DNA of 35,980 nucleotides from the NCBI GenBank assembly GCA_016932235.1, contig JAFGDF010000083.1:1-35980 (forward strand). Reading direction: 5' to 3'. This DNA comes from Deltaproteobacteria bacterium. GTDB lineage: Bacteria; Desulfobacterota; DSM-4660; Desulfatiglandales; HGW-15. Positions 17,342 through 25,314 of the stretch are shown here, in pieces. A program made the position numbers and the translations under genes. Below the pieces are notes generated by a model that searched no databases, was not told the DNA's origin, and saw only the letters and a program-made list of their open reading frames with translations. Positions within the stretch are counted from its first letter, which is position 1, and the number at the start of each line of letters is the position of its first letter.

Positions 17342-18370
17342 ATGAAAAGACAGAAGATATTGACGGTGCTATCGATTTTTCTTTTTATGGGAATTTTTGC
17401 TGTGAATGTTTTCGCTGAGCCTATTCAGCTAAATTTCGCCTTTCAGGATTCCGAGGCTAGCCATGGGTATACCCAGGCCCTTGCGCCTTGGGCAAAACAG
17501 GTTGAAGAGGCGACCAATGGTCAGGTTAAAATTAAGATATATGCGAGCCAGACGCTCACAAAAGGCCCGGATACCTGGAACGCCGTAAAAAGCGGTGTTG
17601 CTGACCTTGGTTGGTGTTTTCACGGTTATTGGCCTGGGATGACGCCGCTGGCGGATGTTATCAGCCTGCCTGCCTTGCCCTTTAAACGCGCGGAGAAAGG
17701 CAGTGAGGCGTTATGGAAACTCTATGAAAAGTTTCCATCCATACAGAAGGAATTTTCCGACAATCAGGTACTCCATCTCTGGACGAGCGAGCCCTATATG
17801 CTTATTACTTCCAAAAAGTGGGTCAAAACAGTGGAGGACCTTAAAGGTCTCAAGATCAGGATGACCGGGGGACCGCCCACCGATATGGTGAAGGCACTTG
17901 GAGGCGTGCCACTGCTGCTCCCCATGCCGGATAATTATCTTTCTCTTCAGAAGGGAGTCATAGACGGTATGGGAGTCCCGTGGGAGGCCATGCATGCCTT
18001 CAGACTCTATGAAGTTGTGAAGTACTACACGGAAACCCCTTTCCCTGCGGTTTATTTTTCCTGCTCGATGAACAAGGGAAAATGGGGCAGCATCTCCAAG
18101 GAGATCCAGGATGCCATCATGAGCGTAAGTGGATTGAAGGGTTCGATGTTCTGGGGATACAACTTTTTTGACACGGCCAGGGCAGTGGTTGAGGAGGACG
18201 TCAGGAAATCGGGGAGCACCATGAATTATTATTCGCTTCCGGACAAAGAGCGCGAACGATGGCTGGACGCGGGCGGTAAACCAATATGGGACGCCTGGGT
18301 TCAGAAAATGGAAAAGGCGGGCCATCCTGAAGCCAAAGAAATTCTGGACACCCTCTTAAAGATGTTTTAA
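17342..18370 (+). CDS. DctP-family TRAP transporter solute-binding protein 1
   Basis: A 342-aa periplasmic receptor. The start at 17342 is chosen because AGGAGG lies seven bases before it. An upstream ATG at 17318 would add eight charged residues before the signal peptide. The signal peptide 'MKRQKILTVLSIFLFMGIFA' is cleaved after 'VFA'. The mature protein has the DctP motifs: 'PWAKQVEEATNGQVKIKIY', 'VEDLKGLKIRMTGGPPTDMV' with the carboxylate-binding Arg, and 'QKGVIDGMGVPWEAM'. It captures an organic acid for the permease encoded downstream. The neighbourhood suggests an aromatic or other carboxylate, but this is not shown. Confidence 0.93.
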   Translation: MKRQKILTVLSIFLFMGIFAVNVFAEPIQLNFAFQDSEASHGYTQALAPWAKQVEEATNGQVKIKIYASQTLTKGPDTWNAVKSGVADLGWCFHGYWPGMTPLADVISLPALPFKRAEKGSEALWKLYEKFPSIQKEFSDNQVLHLWTSEPYMLITSKKWVKTVEDLKGLKIRMTGGPPTDMVKALGGVPLLLPMPDNYLSLQKGVIDGMGVPWEAMHAFRLYEVVKYYTETPFPAVYFSCSMNKGKWGSISKEIQDAIMSVSGLKGSMFWGYNFFDTARAVVEEDVRKSGSTMNYYSLPDKERERWLDAGGKPIWDAWVQKMEKAGHPEAKEILDTLLKMF

Positions 18371-18375
18371 TCTTT

Positions 18376-18410
18376 CAGGATCATGTCAGACTTTGTCTGC
18401 CATGATCCTG
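18376..18410. other. Long intercistronic hairpin after dctP
   Basis: caggatcatg (18376-18385) pairs perfectly with catgatcctg (18401-18410). After one T·C mismatch, cagac (18387-18391) pairs with gtctg (18395-18399) around a ttt loop. It begins six bases after the dctP stop and has no T-run, so an mRNA-stabilising or partial-attenuation role between dctP and dctQ is more likely than full termination. Confidence 0.65.
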
Positions 18411-18446
18411 GAACGCGCACTTGCGCACTAATAAAAAGGTTTCGTG

Positions 18447-18506
18447 TGGAGGGCCACGCTCTGTCGTGGCCGGAAAAGATCGGACGCGATGAAACGCGTC
18501 CCTCCA
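18447..18506. repeat. Branched palindromic repeat (three-way junction)
   Basis: An outer stem tggagg/cctcca (18447-18452 with 18501-18506) encloses two perfect hairpins, ggccacg...cgtggcc (18452-18471) and ggacgcg...cgcgtcc (18482-18501). The organised three-stem design is typical of a dispersed palindromic repeat and not of coding DNA. Confidence 0.65.
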
Positions 18507-18538
18507 TCTGAAAAATGTATGCATTTTATTATCTGACA

Positions 18539-18617
18539 ATATAAAATCCCTCCCTGCCTCGCCTTAAAAAGGGATGGGAAACCCTTCTTTTTAAAGATGG
18601 GTTGGGGGAGATTTCCT
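18539..18617. repeat. Degenerate inverted repeat of the C-run/G-run type
   Basis: A left half 'aaaatccctccctgcctcgc' and a right half 'gggttgggggagattt' are imperfect reverse complements, with inner 'ccttaaaaaggg' and 'cccttctttttaaag' segments. It resembles the repeats near 28345-28485 and 35717-35766. It lies just before dctQ. Confidence 0.5.
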
Positions 18618-18715
18618 GTGTTTACCTGTGAGGGTTTGGATTGCACTTGAAACCTTGGAACCTTTAACCCTGTTATAAAAGATTTACAGATAAACTCTTA
18701 CTCCTGGACAAAACC

Positions 18716-19228
18716 TTGCCTCTTAAAGATTTCACATCATTCCTCAACCGCGTCATCGCTCCTTTAATGCGGGTGATCACCTTTATCTGCGGATTTGGCC
18801 TGATTTTCATGATGGCGCTGGTGGCATGCGATGTGATCCTAAGATTTTTCAACAGGCCTATCCCCGGCGCTTACGAACTGGTAGAGTACAGCATGGCCCT
18901 GACGGTTTCTTTTGGAGTTACCGTATGTGCTCATAATCAGGGGCACATAACCGTTGATATACTTACCAGCTCATTGCGGGAACCGACACAAAAGGTCCTG
19001 GCGTGCCTCATGGCGATCATTGCCATTATTTATACACTACCGATAATGTGGCAGACAACGCTACAGATAGGGGATATGTACAATTCGAAAATGACATCCG
19101 CGGTTTTGCTGATCTCCATATATCCCTTTACCGCCATCGTCGCTTTTTCATTTCTCATCACCATGATCGTTTTCATCGTTGATTTCTTTAACCTGTTGAC
19201 GGAGATTCTATCGAGATGGACCCGTTGA
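18716..19228 (+). CDS. TRAP transporter small permease subunit DctQ 1
   Basis: A protein of about 170 aa with four hydrophobic helices (about residues 16-36, 50-70, 91-110 and 131-155). It carries DctQ signatures: 'CDVILRFFNRPIPGAYELVEY' near 39-59 and 'HNQGHITVDIL' near 78-88. It overlaps the start of the large permease gene by 13 bases, as is common in TRAP operons. The start is uncertain. TTG at 18716 has only a weak ribosome-binding site, and ATG at 18767 would remove the N-terminal 17 residues but keep all helices. The 345-bp gap after dctP is full of hairpins and repeats. Confidence 0.88.
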   Translation: MPLKDFTSFLNRVIAPLMRVITFICGFGLIFMMALVACDVILRFFNRPIPGAYELVEYSMALTVSFGVTVCAHNQGHITVDILTSSLREPTQKVLACLMAIIAIIYTLPIMWQTTLQIGDMYNSKMTSAVLLISIYPFTAIVAFSFLITMIVFIVDFFNLLTEILSRWTR

Positions 19229-20514
19229 TAGTTGGTTTGATCAGCTTTATTGCTTTGATGCTGCTGCTTTTCGCCGGCGCTCACATCGGTGTATCAATGG
19301 GCATTGTCGGTTTTGTCGGGTTCGGCATGTTAAACGGATGGCAGTCGTCCCTGGGCCTGCTCAAGACCGTGCCATACAGGACTTTCACTGACTTTGATCT
19401 GTGTGTCATTCCCCTGTTTGTGCTTATGGGAAACCTGGCTGCGAGATCAGGATTGGGTGCCAGCCTGTACCGCACGGCGTATTCATGGATTGGCCATTTC
19501 AGGGGCGGTCTGGCCATGGCCACGGTTGGCGCCTGCGCGTCTTTCGCCGCAATCTGCGGGTCAGCCATCGCAACTGCGGCCACTTTCGGTACCTTGACCC
19601 TGCCGGAAATGGCAAAATACAAATATCATCCTCAACTGGCGGGCGGTTGTGTCGCGGCCGGCGGCACAATCGGCGCCCTGATTCCTCCCAGCGTCATATT
19701 GGTTGTATACGGAATTGTCACCGAATCTTCCATCGGCAAACTTTTTTTGGCGGGGTTTATTCCGGGAACTATCCAGGCCATCGTCTATATGATGACTATT
19801 CATCTGATGGTGCGGTTGAAACCGGATTTCGGTCCCAGGGGCCCCAAAACAACACTAAAGGAAAAATTTAAATCCATTTCCTATTCCTGGGACGTGGGGG
19901 CATTGTTTATATTGGTTATCGGCGGTATTTATGCCGGTATTTTTACACCGAGCGAGGCGGCCGGCGTCGGCGCAACCGGGGCCTTTATCTCTCTGATTTT
20001 CAGGAAGCAGCTTAACTGGAAAGGGCTCAAGGAAGCTGTCATCGATACTACCAAAACAACCGGCATGATTTTCTGGATAGTCCTGGGTGCGATAATATTC
20101 GGCTACTTTCTCGCTATCGGCCAGGTTCCGAATTCCCTGGCAAAGTGGATAGGAAGTCTTTCTCCCAACCGTTATGTAGTGCTTTCAATCATGTTGATTT
20201 TGCTTGTATTCCTGGGGGCCATCATGGACGAGATGGCGATCATGCTGCTTACTCTGCCGATACTGTCTCCCATTATACTCAATCTGGGTTTTGATCCCAT
20301 CTGGTTCGGAATCATCATGACTAAAATGATGGAGATCGGCATGATCGCGCCACCGGTGGGTATAAATGTGTTCGTTATAGCCGGGATGTCGGATATACCA
20401 ATGTGGACTATCTATAAAGGGGCCATCCCTTTTCTAATCGCCGATCTCATCCAGGTTGTCCTGCTGGTCGCATTTCCTCAGATCATACTATTTCTGCCAA
20501 ACATGATGATATAA
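19216..20514 (+). CDS. TRAP transporter large permease subunit DctM 1
   Basis: A 432-aa polytopic membrane protein of the DctM family. Conserved stretches are 'FDLCVIPLFVLMGNLAARSG' near 60-79, 'FAAICGSAIATAATFGTLTL' near 113-132, 'GTIGALIPPSVILVVYG' near 151-167, 'GIFTPSEAAGVGATGA' near 239-254 and 'GMIAPPVGINVFVIAG' near 374-389. It carries out ion-coupled substrate translocation together with DctQ, using substrate delivered by the receptor at 17342. GGAG lies about 11 bases upstream of the ATG, inside dctQ. Its 3' end converges on the LysR gene, with 56 bp between stops and no clear terminator. Confidence 0.93.
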   Translation: MDPLIVGLISFIALMLLLFAGAHIGVSMGIVGFVGFGMLNGWQSSLGLLKTVPYRTFTDFDLCVIPLFVLMGNLAARSGLGASLYRTAYSWIGHFRGGLAMATVGACASFAAICGSAIATAATFGTLTLPEMAKYKYHPQLAGGCVAAGGTIGALIPPSVILVVYGIVTESSIGKLFLAGFIPGTIQAIVYMMTIHLMVRLKPDFGPRGPKTTLKEKFKSISYSWDVGALFILVIGGIYAGIFTPSEAAGVGATGAFISLIFRKQLNWKGLKEAVIDTTKTTGMIFWIVLGAIIFGYFLAIGQVPNSLAKWIGSLSPNRYVVLSIMLILLVFLGAIMDEMAIMLLTLPILSPIILNLGFDPIWFGIIMTKMMEIGMIAPPVGINVFVIAGMSDIPMWTIYKGAIPFLIADLIQVVLLVAFPQIILFLPNMMI

Positions 20515-20570
20515 GAAAAAATAATTACGAAACAGGTCCTAAATGTGCCAGATCTCAATTATTGCAAATA

Positions 20571-21509
20571 TTATTCAGGGATTGCGGGTTTGTAATATTT
20601 TTCGAGCTTTCTGCATACTTCCTTGACCTGTGACCTCAGCCATTTGTGTAACTGATCTTCCTGCCGCCTGGGGTGCCATGTCTGATAATAAGGATATTTT
20701 TCGGTCTTAACGGGCAGTTCGAATAGCTTAACATCGATTAATTGAGATATTAATCTGGCGCCCATCTCGGGCATAATAAGAACAAGGTCATTTCTTTCCA
20801 CTGTGAATGGGGCAATCATATGATAGGGAATATTAATCTGAACCATTTTTGACGGTTCTATGCCCAGTGCTTTAAAAAGTTCATCTTTACGTTTTGTCCT
20901 CAATTGGACGTTGATAAAGGAATGCTTGAATAGCGATAATGTTTCTTTAGTGATTCTTTTCCTTAACAACGGATGGTTTGAATGAACAAGGCCGATATAG
21001 CGGTCATAGAAGATAGGCTCATTTGACAGGTCCGGCAAGGGTTTATAACCGCCGAAAGCTATGTCAATAAATCCGTTTTCAATGTCTTTATCCAGATTCA
21101 TTAACAGCGGGGAACAATCGATTTTTATCCCAGGAGCGCGTTTTGACAGCCTTTCCATTAAACGGGGCAATATGATACCCGCCCCGTAGTCGGATGTCGC
21201 GACGCGAATAGTCCCATTTGCCAATGCAGGATCAAATCGATCGGCCCCTTTAAGCGCGGAAATCTGTTCAAGTGCCAATCCCAGGCGGCTTCTTAGCTCT
21301 TCAGCGACTGCTGTCGGCACCATTCCCCGTTTTGTCTTAACCAGCAGCGGGTCATTAAAGTAAATCCTTAATTTCCTGAGTGAATGGCTTATTGCGGATT
21401 GACTCAAAGCAAGCCGTAAAGCTGTCCTGGTAACATTTCTTTCTTCAAGAAGAACATGCAGTGTATAAAGAAGGTTCAAATCGAGATTTCTGAGATTTAA
21501 TTCGTTCAT
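20571..21509 (-). CDS. LysR-family transcriptional regulator
   Basis: A 312-aa LysR regulator. The N-terminal winged helix-turn-helix (about residues 8-66) includes 'NVTRTALRLALSQSAISHSL'. The C-terminal effector-binding domain starts near 95 ('GTIRVATSDYGAGIILPRL'). The family usually senses a pathway metabolite and activates nearby genes. It is downstream of the MFS gene, 21 bases away on the same strand, so the two probably form one transcript. It is the only classical transcription factor gene in the metabolic core, which makes it the best candidate for controlling lpdD-ubiX and the uptake genes. No convincing Shine-Dalgarno is seen before the ATG, consistent with translational coupling. 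Confidence 0.92.
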   Translation of the reverse strand: MNELNLRNLDLNLLYTLHVLLEERNVTRTALRLALSQSAISHSLRKLRIYFNDPLLVKTKRGMVPTAVAEELRSRLGLALEQISALKGADRFDPALANGTIRVATSDYGAGIILPRLMERLSKRAPGIKIDCSPLLMNLDKDIENGFIDIAFGGYKPLPDLSNEPIFYDRYIGLVHSNHPLLRKRITKETLSLFKHSFINVQLRTKRKDELFKALGIEPSKMVQINIPYHMIAPFTVERNDLVLIMPEMGARLISQLIDVKLFELPVKTEKYPYYQTWHPRRQEDQLHKWLRSQVKEVCRKLEKYYKPAIPE

Positions 21510-21530
21510 ATTTGAAAATGCCGGGTTGTT

Positions 21531-22730
21531 TCAGCATCCATCCTCATTATCATATTGTCCTATTTTTAAAAAAAGTATGAGAACGGGCATCAGAAGCATA
21601 ATAATTCCAACGGTTATTATGCCTGTTGAGAAAGAAAAGGTCTCTCCCATATACCCTAAAAAGATTGGTATTATGCCCCCTCCGAGTAAAAAAGATATGG
21701 GCGGAGCAAGTGCGCTGCTCACGCTTCTCATGCTTGGCGGAGCAATACGCGCCAGCGCTCCGAAGGCTCCGGGAAAAAAAGAATTGATGAATATGGGCTG
21801 GAGAAATATCGCCACAATTAATAGCTTTCCGCTTGAGGCTCCCAGAAGCAGGGTGAGTATTCCTCCTGTCACCAGTACAGAGGCCATAGTGCGTTGTTGC
21901 CCTATGCGGTCTGTTATTAAACCAGCGACAAATACCATAACAAGTCCCGATATTTGTGAAAGACCAATAATGGTGTTTGCAAATGTGAGGGTCATCCCTC
22001 TTTCATTGGTCAGGTAGAGGGGAAGCATTGTGAAAATTCCGGCATTTCCTGCCATTGCCATGGCAAACAAACAGGCCATGATCCAGAAAGAGGGCCTTTG
22101 GAGGATGTCCCTGGCGATCGTTACATTAAGTGCCTGTCCCGGAAAATCCCCGCCTTTTCCAAAAAAGGCAAAAGTAAATCCCGAAAGAACAGCCATGCAT
22201 CCTATCAGCAGGAGTATTATTTTCCAATGCATGACCCCCATAAGAGCCGCGGCGATTATGGGTGCTGTTACAAAGGTGAAAGGCGGAGAGGTTTGATACA
22301 AACCAAGGGCCTTTCCCCAGTCTTCCTTTGTTACCTGCGCGGTAATAGTGGCGATAGCTGATGGCGTATGCAGTCCCGCTGAAAAACCTATTACTATCAT
22401 TAAGACCTGAATTGAAAAAAATGAATCGAAAATATTAAACAATCCGAGGGCTACCCCAATGACTATGGCGGATAGGAAAAGGGTCCACCTGTGATTTATT
22501 TTTGACGAGATAATGCCTGAACAGAACGGTGCAATTAAAAAGCCCAAGGATATCATTAAGAACAGTGAACCTGCCTGGGTATGGCTTATATCGAAAGAAT
22601 GCTCCAAGGCCGGCATGATTGGGGCAAAAATTATCCGGCTTATAAATGCCAGATAAAACAGCCAGGCGAGAAAGACTATGATCCCGATACTTTCACGAAA
22701 AGGTTCGGGTGTGGGACACGAATCCTGCAT
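21531..22730 (-). CDS. MFS transporter
   Basis: A 399-aa major facilitator protein with about twelve predicted helices. The MFS cytoplasmic loop motif between helices 2 and 3 appears as 'GIISSKINHRWTLF' near 65-78, and its counterpart in the second half as 'GLITDRIGQQRTM'. GGAG seven bases before the ATG supports the start. It is cotranscribed with the LysR gene and divergent from lpdD-ubiX. A role in importing the aromatic acid or exporting its decarboxylated product is plausible, but family position alone does not give the substrate. Confidence 0.9.
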   Translation of the reverse strand: MQDSCPTPEPFRESIGIIVFLAWLFYLAFISRIIFAPIMPALEHSFDISHTQAGSLFLMISLGFLIAPFCSGIISSKINHRWTLFLSAIVIGVALGLFNIFDSFFSIQVLMIVIGFSAGLHTPSAIATITAQVTKEDWGKALGLYQTSPPFTFVTAPIIAAALMGVMHWKIILLLIGCMAVLSGFTFAFFGKGGDFPGQALNVTIARDILQRPSFWIMACLFAMAMAGNAGIFTMLPLYLTNERGMTLTFANTIIGLSQISGLVMVFVAGLITDRIGQQRTMASVLVTGGILTLLLGASSGKLLIVAIFLQPIFINSFFPGAFGALARIAPPSMRSVSSALAPPISFLLGGGIIPIFLGYMGETFSFSTGIITVGIIMLLMPVLILFLKIGQYDNEDGC

Positions 22731-22806
22731 TATGTTCTCCTGTTTTTGAGATAATATGTGTGATCAGTGAAATTCAAAAGGAAAATCTAAAGTCAGGATA
22801 AGATTT

Positions 22807-22818
22807 ATGATGCATCAT
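22807..22818. promoter_or_regulatory. Candidate operator palindrome in the divergent control region
   Basis: The perfect 12-bp palindrome atgatgcatcat lies between the divergent MFS-LysR and lpdD-ubiX operons, 17 bases upstream of the -35 element at 22835. The position suits a LysR-type or other dimeric regulator site. Binding is inferred only. Confidence 0.4.
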
Positions 22819-22834
22819 GTCAATAAGGAACCGA

Positions 22835-22863
22835 TTGCAAACTTAAATAGATTAAGGTATAAA
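22835..22863 (+). promoter_or_regulatory. Promoter of the lpdD-ubiX operon
   Basis: TTGCAA (22835-22840), a 17-base spacer and TATAAA (22858-22863), about 90 bases before the TTG start of the LpdD-like gene and 225 bp or less from the divergent MFS gene. Confidence 0.55.
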
Positions 22864-22955
22864 AATAGCTCCTCATGCCGTGATCTTTACGCAATTTTCT
22901 AACAGGACATTAGCGGTTCAGAATGAAATTCCCGGGTTGAAAAAGGGGCTGCGAT

Positions 22956-23348
22956 TTGAAAGAATGCAATATCCGTTCATACAAGATATCCCATGAAAGA
23001 TTCTCGGTGGAAGCACTATTTCAGAGGATCGGTAACGATATCCTGTTATCCGTCTGGGGAGGAGAAGCCCATATCGGGGCTGTTGCAATGGCTGAGCCCA
23101 GAGCCAGTTTGTCTGATCCTGAGAAAGTATCATCAACCGTTTCAGTTCATTGCTATACGGGTCATAAAGAAGATGATCTGGTTAAAAAAGCCGCTGAACA
23201 AATAGCTTCCGCTTTTTCAGCCAGGACGGTAGTAGTGGCGGGGCTTCACTGGGATGATCTTACGGAACATGAGGTGTCGGAAGTGGTAGAGATCGCTCAG
23301 GCCCTTTTTAAAAAAATAATCAAAGAGGAAAGAGATGGGAGCAAATGA
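22956..23348 (+). CDS. lpdD: LpdD-like prenylated-flavin chaperone
   Basis: A 130-aa protein recognised as LpdD-like by 'GGEAHIGAVAMAEPRASLSD' (about 35-54), 'TGHKEDDLVKKAAEQIASAF' (about 68-87) and 'TVVVAGLHWDDLTEHEV' (about 91-107). In the Lactobacillus gallate decarboxylase system, LpdD accompanies LpdB (UbiX) and LpdC (UbiD) and is described as helping the prenylated flavin reach the decarboxylase. The only in-frame start giving the full domain is TTG at 22956, with AGGGG at a good distance. It overlaps ubiX by 14 bases, so the two are translationally coupled. It is cytoplasmic. The identification is from remembered motif similarity, not a search. Confidence 0.8.
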   Translation: MKECNIRSYKISHERFSVEALFQRIGNDILLSVWGGEAHIGAVAMAEPRASLSDPEKVSSTVSVHCYTGHKEDDLVKKAAEQIASAFSARTVVVAGLHWDDLTEHEVSEVVEIAQALFKKIIKEERDGSK

Positions 23349-23907
23349 CAAACGCCTGGTCGTGGGTATTTCGGGAGCAAGCGGTGTAATTTATGGTCTT
23401 GAAATGTTAAAGCAGCTAAAGGAGCTTGATTATGAGAGTCATCTTATATTAAGCAATGCGGCCAAAAAGATTATATCAGTTGAAACGGAATATTCCGTTG
23501 ATCATTTTGAATCCCTGGCGTCACGGATCTATCAGGAAGATGATATGACGGCGCCCATAGCCAGTGGCTCTTATATAACAATGGGGATGGTAATTATCCC
23601 GTGCTCCATAAAGACGCTATCTTCGATCACTCATTCATATAATAATAATCTGATGACCAGGGCCGCTGATGTACATCTGAAAGAGAGGAGGCCTTTGGTA
23701 CTGGTTATAAGGGAGACACCTCTCCATTCGGGTCATTTGAAACTCATGTTGGGAGCTTCGGAAATGGGATCAATTATTTTGCCACCCATACCCGCTTTTT
23801 ATCATAAACCAAAAAATATTTCGGATCTTGTTAATCAGACTATAGGAAAATGCATGGACAGCCTGGGAATCCCCAATGATATTTATCAAAGGTGGGAAGG
23901 TGTATAG
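23335..23907 (+). CDS. ubiX: UbiX flavin prenyltransferase
   Basis: A 190-aa UbiX/Pad1-family protein that joins a dimethylallyl group to FMN to make the prenylated cofactor of UbiD enzymes. The family FMN-binding start 'LVVGISGASGVIYGLEML' (about 8-25), 'GSYITMGMVIIPCSIKTLSSI' (about 78-98) with the conserved Ser/Cys region, and 'RRPLVLVIRETPLHSGHLKLM' (about 117-137) are all present at normal length. It lies in a coupled operon with the LpdD-like gene and serves the UbiD enzyme at 12604. Family identity is very clear. Confidence 0.95.
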   Translation: MGANDKRLVVGISGASGVIYGLEMLKQLKELDYESHLILSNAAKKIISVETEYSVDHFESLASRIYQEDDMTAPIASGSYITMGMVIIPCSIKTLSSITHSYNNNLMTRAADVHLKERRPLVLVIRETPLHSGHLKLMLGASEMGSIILPPIPAFYHKPKNISDLVNQTIGKCMDSLGIPNDIYQRWEGV

Positions 23908-23948
23908 GACTTTAACGGACTTTAGACGAGAAAAAAGAGTTTTGCCCA

Positions 23949-24824
23949 GTGAATCAAAGTGAATTGAAACCAGCCTTCACTAAGAAAATGGCATTATGCC
24001 CTTACGAACACCTTTTTATTTATCATATTAACGGTGTTGTCAGAGATGATGCAGAAGAGGAATTCGGTGAATCATTTATCGGAAGCTGGGTGGAAGATTC
24101 TTACTCATTTCTCTTTTTCAATGAACCTTCCCCTGAAGAGATTGATCAATTCCTTGGCCGTCACCGGAACCTTTCATTAATAGAAGATTACTGTTTCAGC
24201 TACGATCAATGGCAGGGAGGCGATCAGGATGTTGTGAAGGTGGAAAAACTGAGGATTATTCCTCCCTGGCGGGAATGTGCTTCTCAAGAAGATATGATAG
24301 ACATCCTGCTCGATCCCGGCGTCGTGTTTGGTAATGCCCTTCACCCGACAACAAGAGATTGCTTAAAGGCGATTCTTATTGCTGCAGATGAAAAGAGCTT
24401 TAGTCATGTCTTAGACATCGGGACTGGGACCGGAATCCTTGCGCTGGCTGCAGCGTATCTTGGGGCGGCAAGTGTCATTGCTATTGACCTTAACCCTCTT
24501 TGTGTGAAAACCGCTGAATGGAATGTTGAACTAAACAGGATGGGAAACATAATAAAAGTCTTTGAAGGAGCCGCTGAAGAATCTATAGACGAGGAAGCGG
24601 ATCTTGTTCTGGCAAACATTCACTATGATGTAATTCTGAAACTTCTTGAAAAAGAAGGTTTCAGGAACAAGAGAATAATTATCCTCTCCGGGTTGATGAG
24701 AAGCCAGGCAAGGGATCTGAAGTATCGTATAAAAAAGCATGATCTGGTCTTATTGCGCGAATGGGATCATGAAATGACTTGGCACACCATGATGATAGGC
24801 AGGAATGAAGATTATGACGCGTGA
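23949..24824 (+). CDS. prmA: PrmA-like (ribosomal protein L11) methyltransferase
   Basis: A 291-aa SAM-dependent methyltransferase. 'HVLDIGTGTGILALAAAYLG' (about 153-172) is the SAM-binding motif I, 'VIAIDLNPLCVKTAEWNVEL' follows, and 'DLVLANIHYDVILKLLE' is the PrmA motif near 218-234. 'DPGVVFGNALHPTTRDCL' before motif I is also typical of PrmA. The N-terminal domain is divergent. The start is uncertain: GTG at 23949 has a poor ribosome-binding site, and ATG 14 codons later is possible. It lies 41 bases after ubiX and overlaps the thioesterase gene. Whether it methylates L11 or a pathway compound cannot be told. Confidence 0.82.
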   Translation: MNQSELKPAFTKKMALCPYEHLFIYHINGVVRDDAEEEFGESFIGSWVEDSYSFLFFNEPSPEEIDQFLGRHRNLSLIEDYCFSYDQWQGGDQDVVKVEKLRIIPPWRECASQEDMIDILLDPGVVFGNALHPTTRDCLKAILIAADEKSFSHVLDIGTGTGILALAAAYLGAASVIAIDLNPLCVKTAEWNVELNRMGNIIKVFEGAAEESIDEEADLVLANIHYDVILKLLEKEGFRNKRIIILSGLMRSQARDLKYRIKKHDLVLLREWDHEMTWHTMMIGRNEDYDA

Positions 24825-25314
24825 AGAAAAAATAGACATCCCCAAGCCCGAGGGGCATTACTGTTTTGCCTGCGGAACGGCCAATCCGATCGGCTTAAAT
24901 CTGAAATTTTACAGAATGGGGGATGCTGTCTGCACTGACGTGACCCTTAGTAGAAATCATGTGGGGTGGGAGAATATCGCACATGGAGGCATTATATCAA
25001 CAGTTCTTGATGAGGTGATGTCATGGACGATCCTCTATTTTAAGAGGGTGTTTTTCCTTACCAGAAAGATGGATCTAAAGTATATCAGGCCTGTTCTGGT
25101 CGAAATACCTCTAACGGTCAGGGGAAGACTTTTAAATACAGAAGATCCTAAAAAGATCTTGGCCGTGGGTGAGATGTTTAATAACGATGGCCAACTGCTG
25201 GCCAGGAGCAAAGGGGAATTCGTATCCCTGGTGAAGGAAGAGCTTACGTCCGTGCCTGAGAGTCTGAAGAAAGAGATGTTTTCCATGATAGAAGAGATGA
25301 ACAAGGAGCCATAA
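24814..25314 (+). CDS. PaaI-type hotdog-fold thioesterase
   Basis: A 166-aa (from 24814) protein of the PaaI/4HBT hotdog family. 'HYCFACGTANPIGLNLKFY' near the start is the cysteine-containing lead of this subfamily, and 'AHGGIISTVLDEVMSW' (about 54-69) is the helix carrying the active-site HGG..D motif. It probably hydrolyses acyl-CoA thioesters. The second ATG (24814) is preferred because AGGA stands at the right distance. The first ATG (24805) has it too close. It overlaps the methyltransferase by 11 bases, and its stop directly abuts the next ATG. It could release CoA from misformed or dead-end aromatic or acyl thioesters. Confidence 0.87.
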   Translation: MTREEKIDIPKPEGHYCFACGTANPIGLNLKFYRMGDAVCTDVTLSRNHVGWENIAHGGIISTVLDEVMSWTILYFKRVFFLTRKMDLKYIRPVLVEIPLTVRGRLLNTEDPKKILAVGEMFNNDGQLLARSKGEFVSLVKEELTSVPESLKKEMFSMIEEMNKEP

